Part shown: one piece after another, positions 63,575 through 64,000 of the stretch
Layout: each line of letters starts with the position of its first letter
Position numbering within the stretch: position 1 is the first letter of the stretch
Assembly: GCA_024760905.1 (NCBI GenBank)
Contig: CM045746.1
Span: 11,266,966 to 11,330,965, forward strand
Source: Plotosus lineatus
Lineage: Eukaryota > Chordata > Actinopteri > Siluriformes > Plotosidae
Direction of reading: 5' to 3'
Length of the DNA: 64,000 bases
Made by a program: the position numbers and the translations under genes
The notes under the pieces: generated by a model
Databases searched by the model: none
Seen by the model: only the letters and a program-made list of their open reading frames with translations
Told to the model about the DNA's origin: nothing

Positions 63575-64000
63575 AATGATGCGTCTTCCATGAGTTAAGC
63601 ATGAGTGTTATGTGCGCACTGCCCTGTTGTTCATCCTTCAAGGTTGAAGATAACCATGACTTCATATCAGATAGATGATAAGTGGCTATGGGTCCGGAGA
63701 TGGCTAGTGAGGTCAATCCAGATCTGAAATCCAAAATCCATCCAAGATGGCACTCTCTAGAGGGCGACATCGCGAAGTTCTCGGAGTCAAATTGTTTGTT
63801 TGTTTTAATTTGTTTTGTATGTTGTTTTTGTTTGTTTGTTTTTTGCACTATGCTCGTCTATGACCATGCGACCTTACTACAGCTATGAGACCACAGTCCT
63901 TTTTGGACATTTAGAACTGAGCACGCTCATCTCCTATCCTGAGCTAATCCTGAGGTAATATGCTACCACAGCTCAATGTTAGCCGCACCTTGGATAACCA
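63575..64000 (+). other. possible start of a retroelement at the window edge
   Basis: AAATCCATCCAAGATGGCAC, CTCTAGAGGGCGACATC and then a broken reading YDHATLLQL..HSPFWTF resemble the leader and first codons of fish L1-type ORF2. The match is weak and the element would continue beyond the window. Confidence 0.25.

Overview
The window is vertebrate, almost certainly teleost fish, nuclear DNA. The evidence is the density of (CA)n/(GT)n and (GA)n microsatellites and the mix of mobile elements: a Sushi-type Ty3/gypsy element, a Tc1 element with long IR/DR-type inverted repeats, Tigger/pogo-like and hAT elements with exact TA or 8-bp target duplications, several APE-type LINE families, and tRNA-headed SINEs with an L2-like 3' tail. 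I find no convincing host protein-coding exon, rRNA or functional tRNA. Nearly all long open frames are transposon genes or translations of simple repeats.

Layout. 1-6 kb: CA/GT repeats and a decayed LINE on the minus strand with a C-terminal zinc finger. 6-9 kb: a SINE, a LINE 3' fragment and unassigned DNA. 9-11.2 kb: a 2-kb uninterrupted polypurine (GA-rich) tract with a higher-order repeat of about 768 bp. 11.2-15 kb: SINEs, a complex CA array with a 66-68 bp period, and a possible conserved noncoding patch. 15.1-19.5 kb: a Ty3/gypsy element with a 5' LTR, cut off inside integrase and fused to a SINE. 19.5-25 kb: a Tc1 relic, SINEs, microsatellites, and a LINE split by a hAT MITE. 25.3-29.7 kb: a four-level nest (outer TIR element, Tigger-like element, RTE-like LINE, Rex1-like fragment). 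29.8-37.8 kb: a pogo-like MITE, SINEs, GACA/GATA repeats, a nearly intact Tc1 element, and a hAT 5' end. 38.2-43.8 kb: an RTE-like LINE split by a large foldback element, whose left arm carries an internally deleted RTE copy and a SINE. 44-53 kb: SINEs, a complete hAT copy, an LTR-like stretch and Tigger-like copies. 53.2-56.3 kb: an almost full-length RTE-like LINE. 59.6-62.9 kb: a complete LINE insertion with a 14-bp target duplication and a 761-codon open frame.

The elements depend on each other. The LINEs supply endonuclease and reverse transcriptase. Their 3' ends recur on the SINEs, and one tRNA-headed SINE family occurs here with two different tails: an L2-like tail, and a tail built from the two ends of the RTE-like LINE. 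That modular SINE, the internally deleted RTE copy that resembles its tail, and the foldback element are the most interesting content. Family and clade names are from recognition only; no database was searched.
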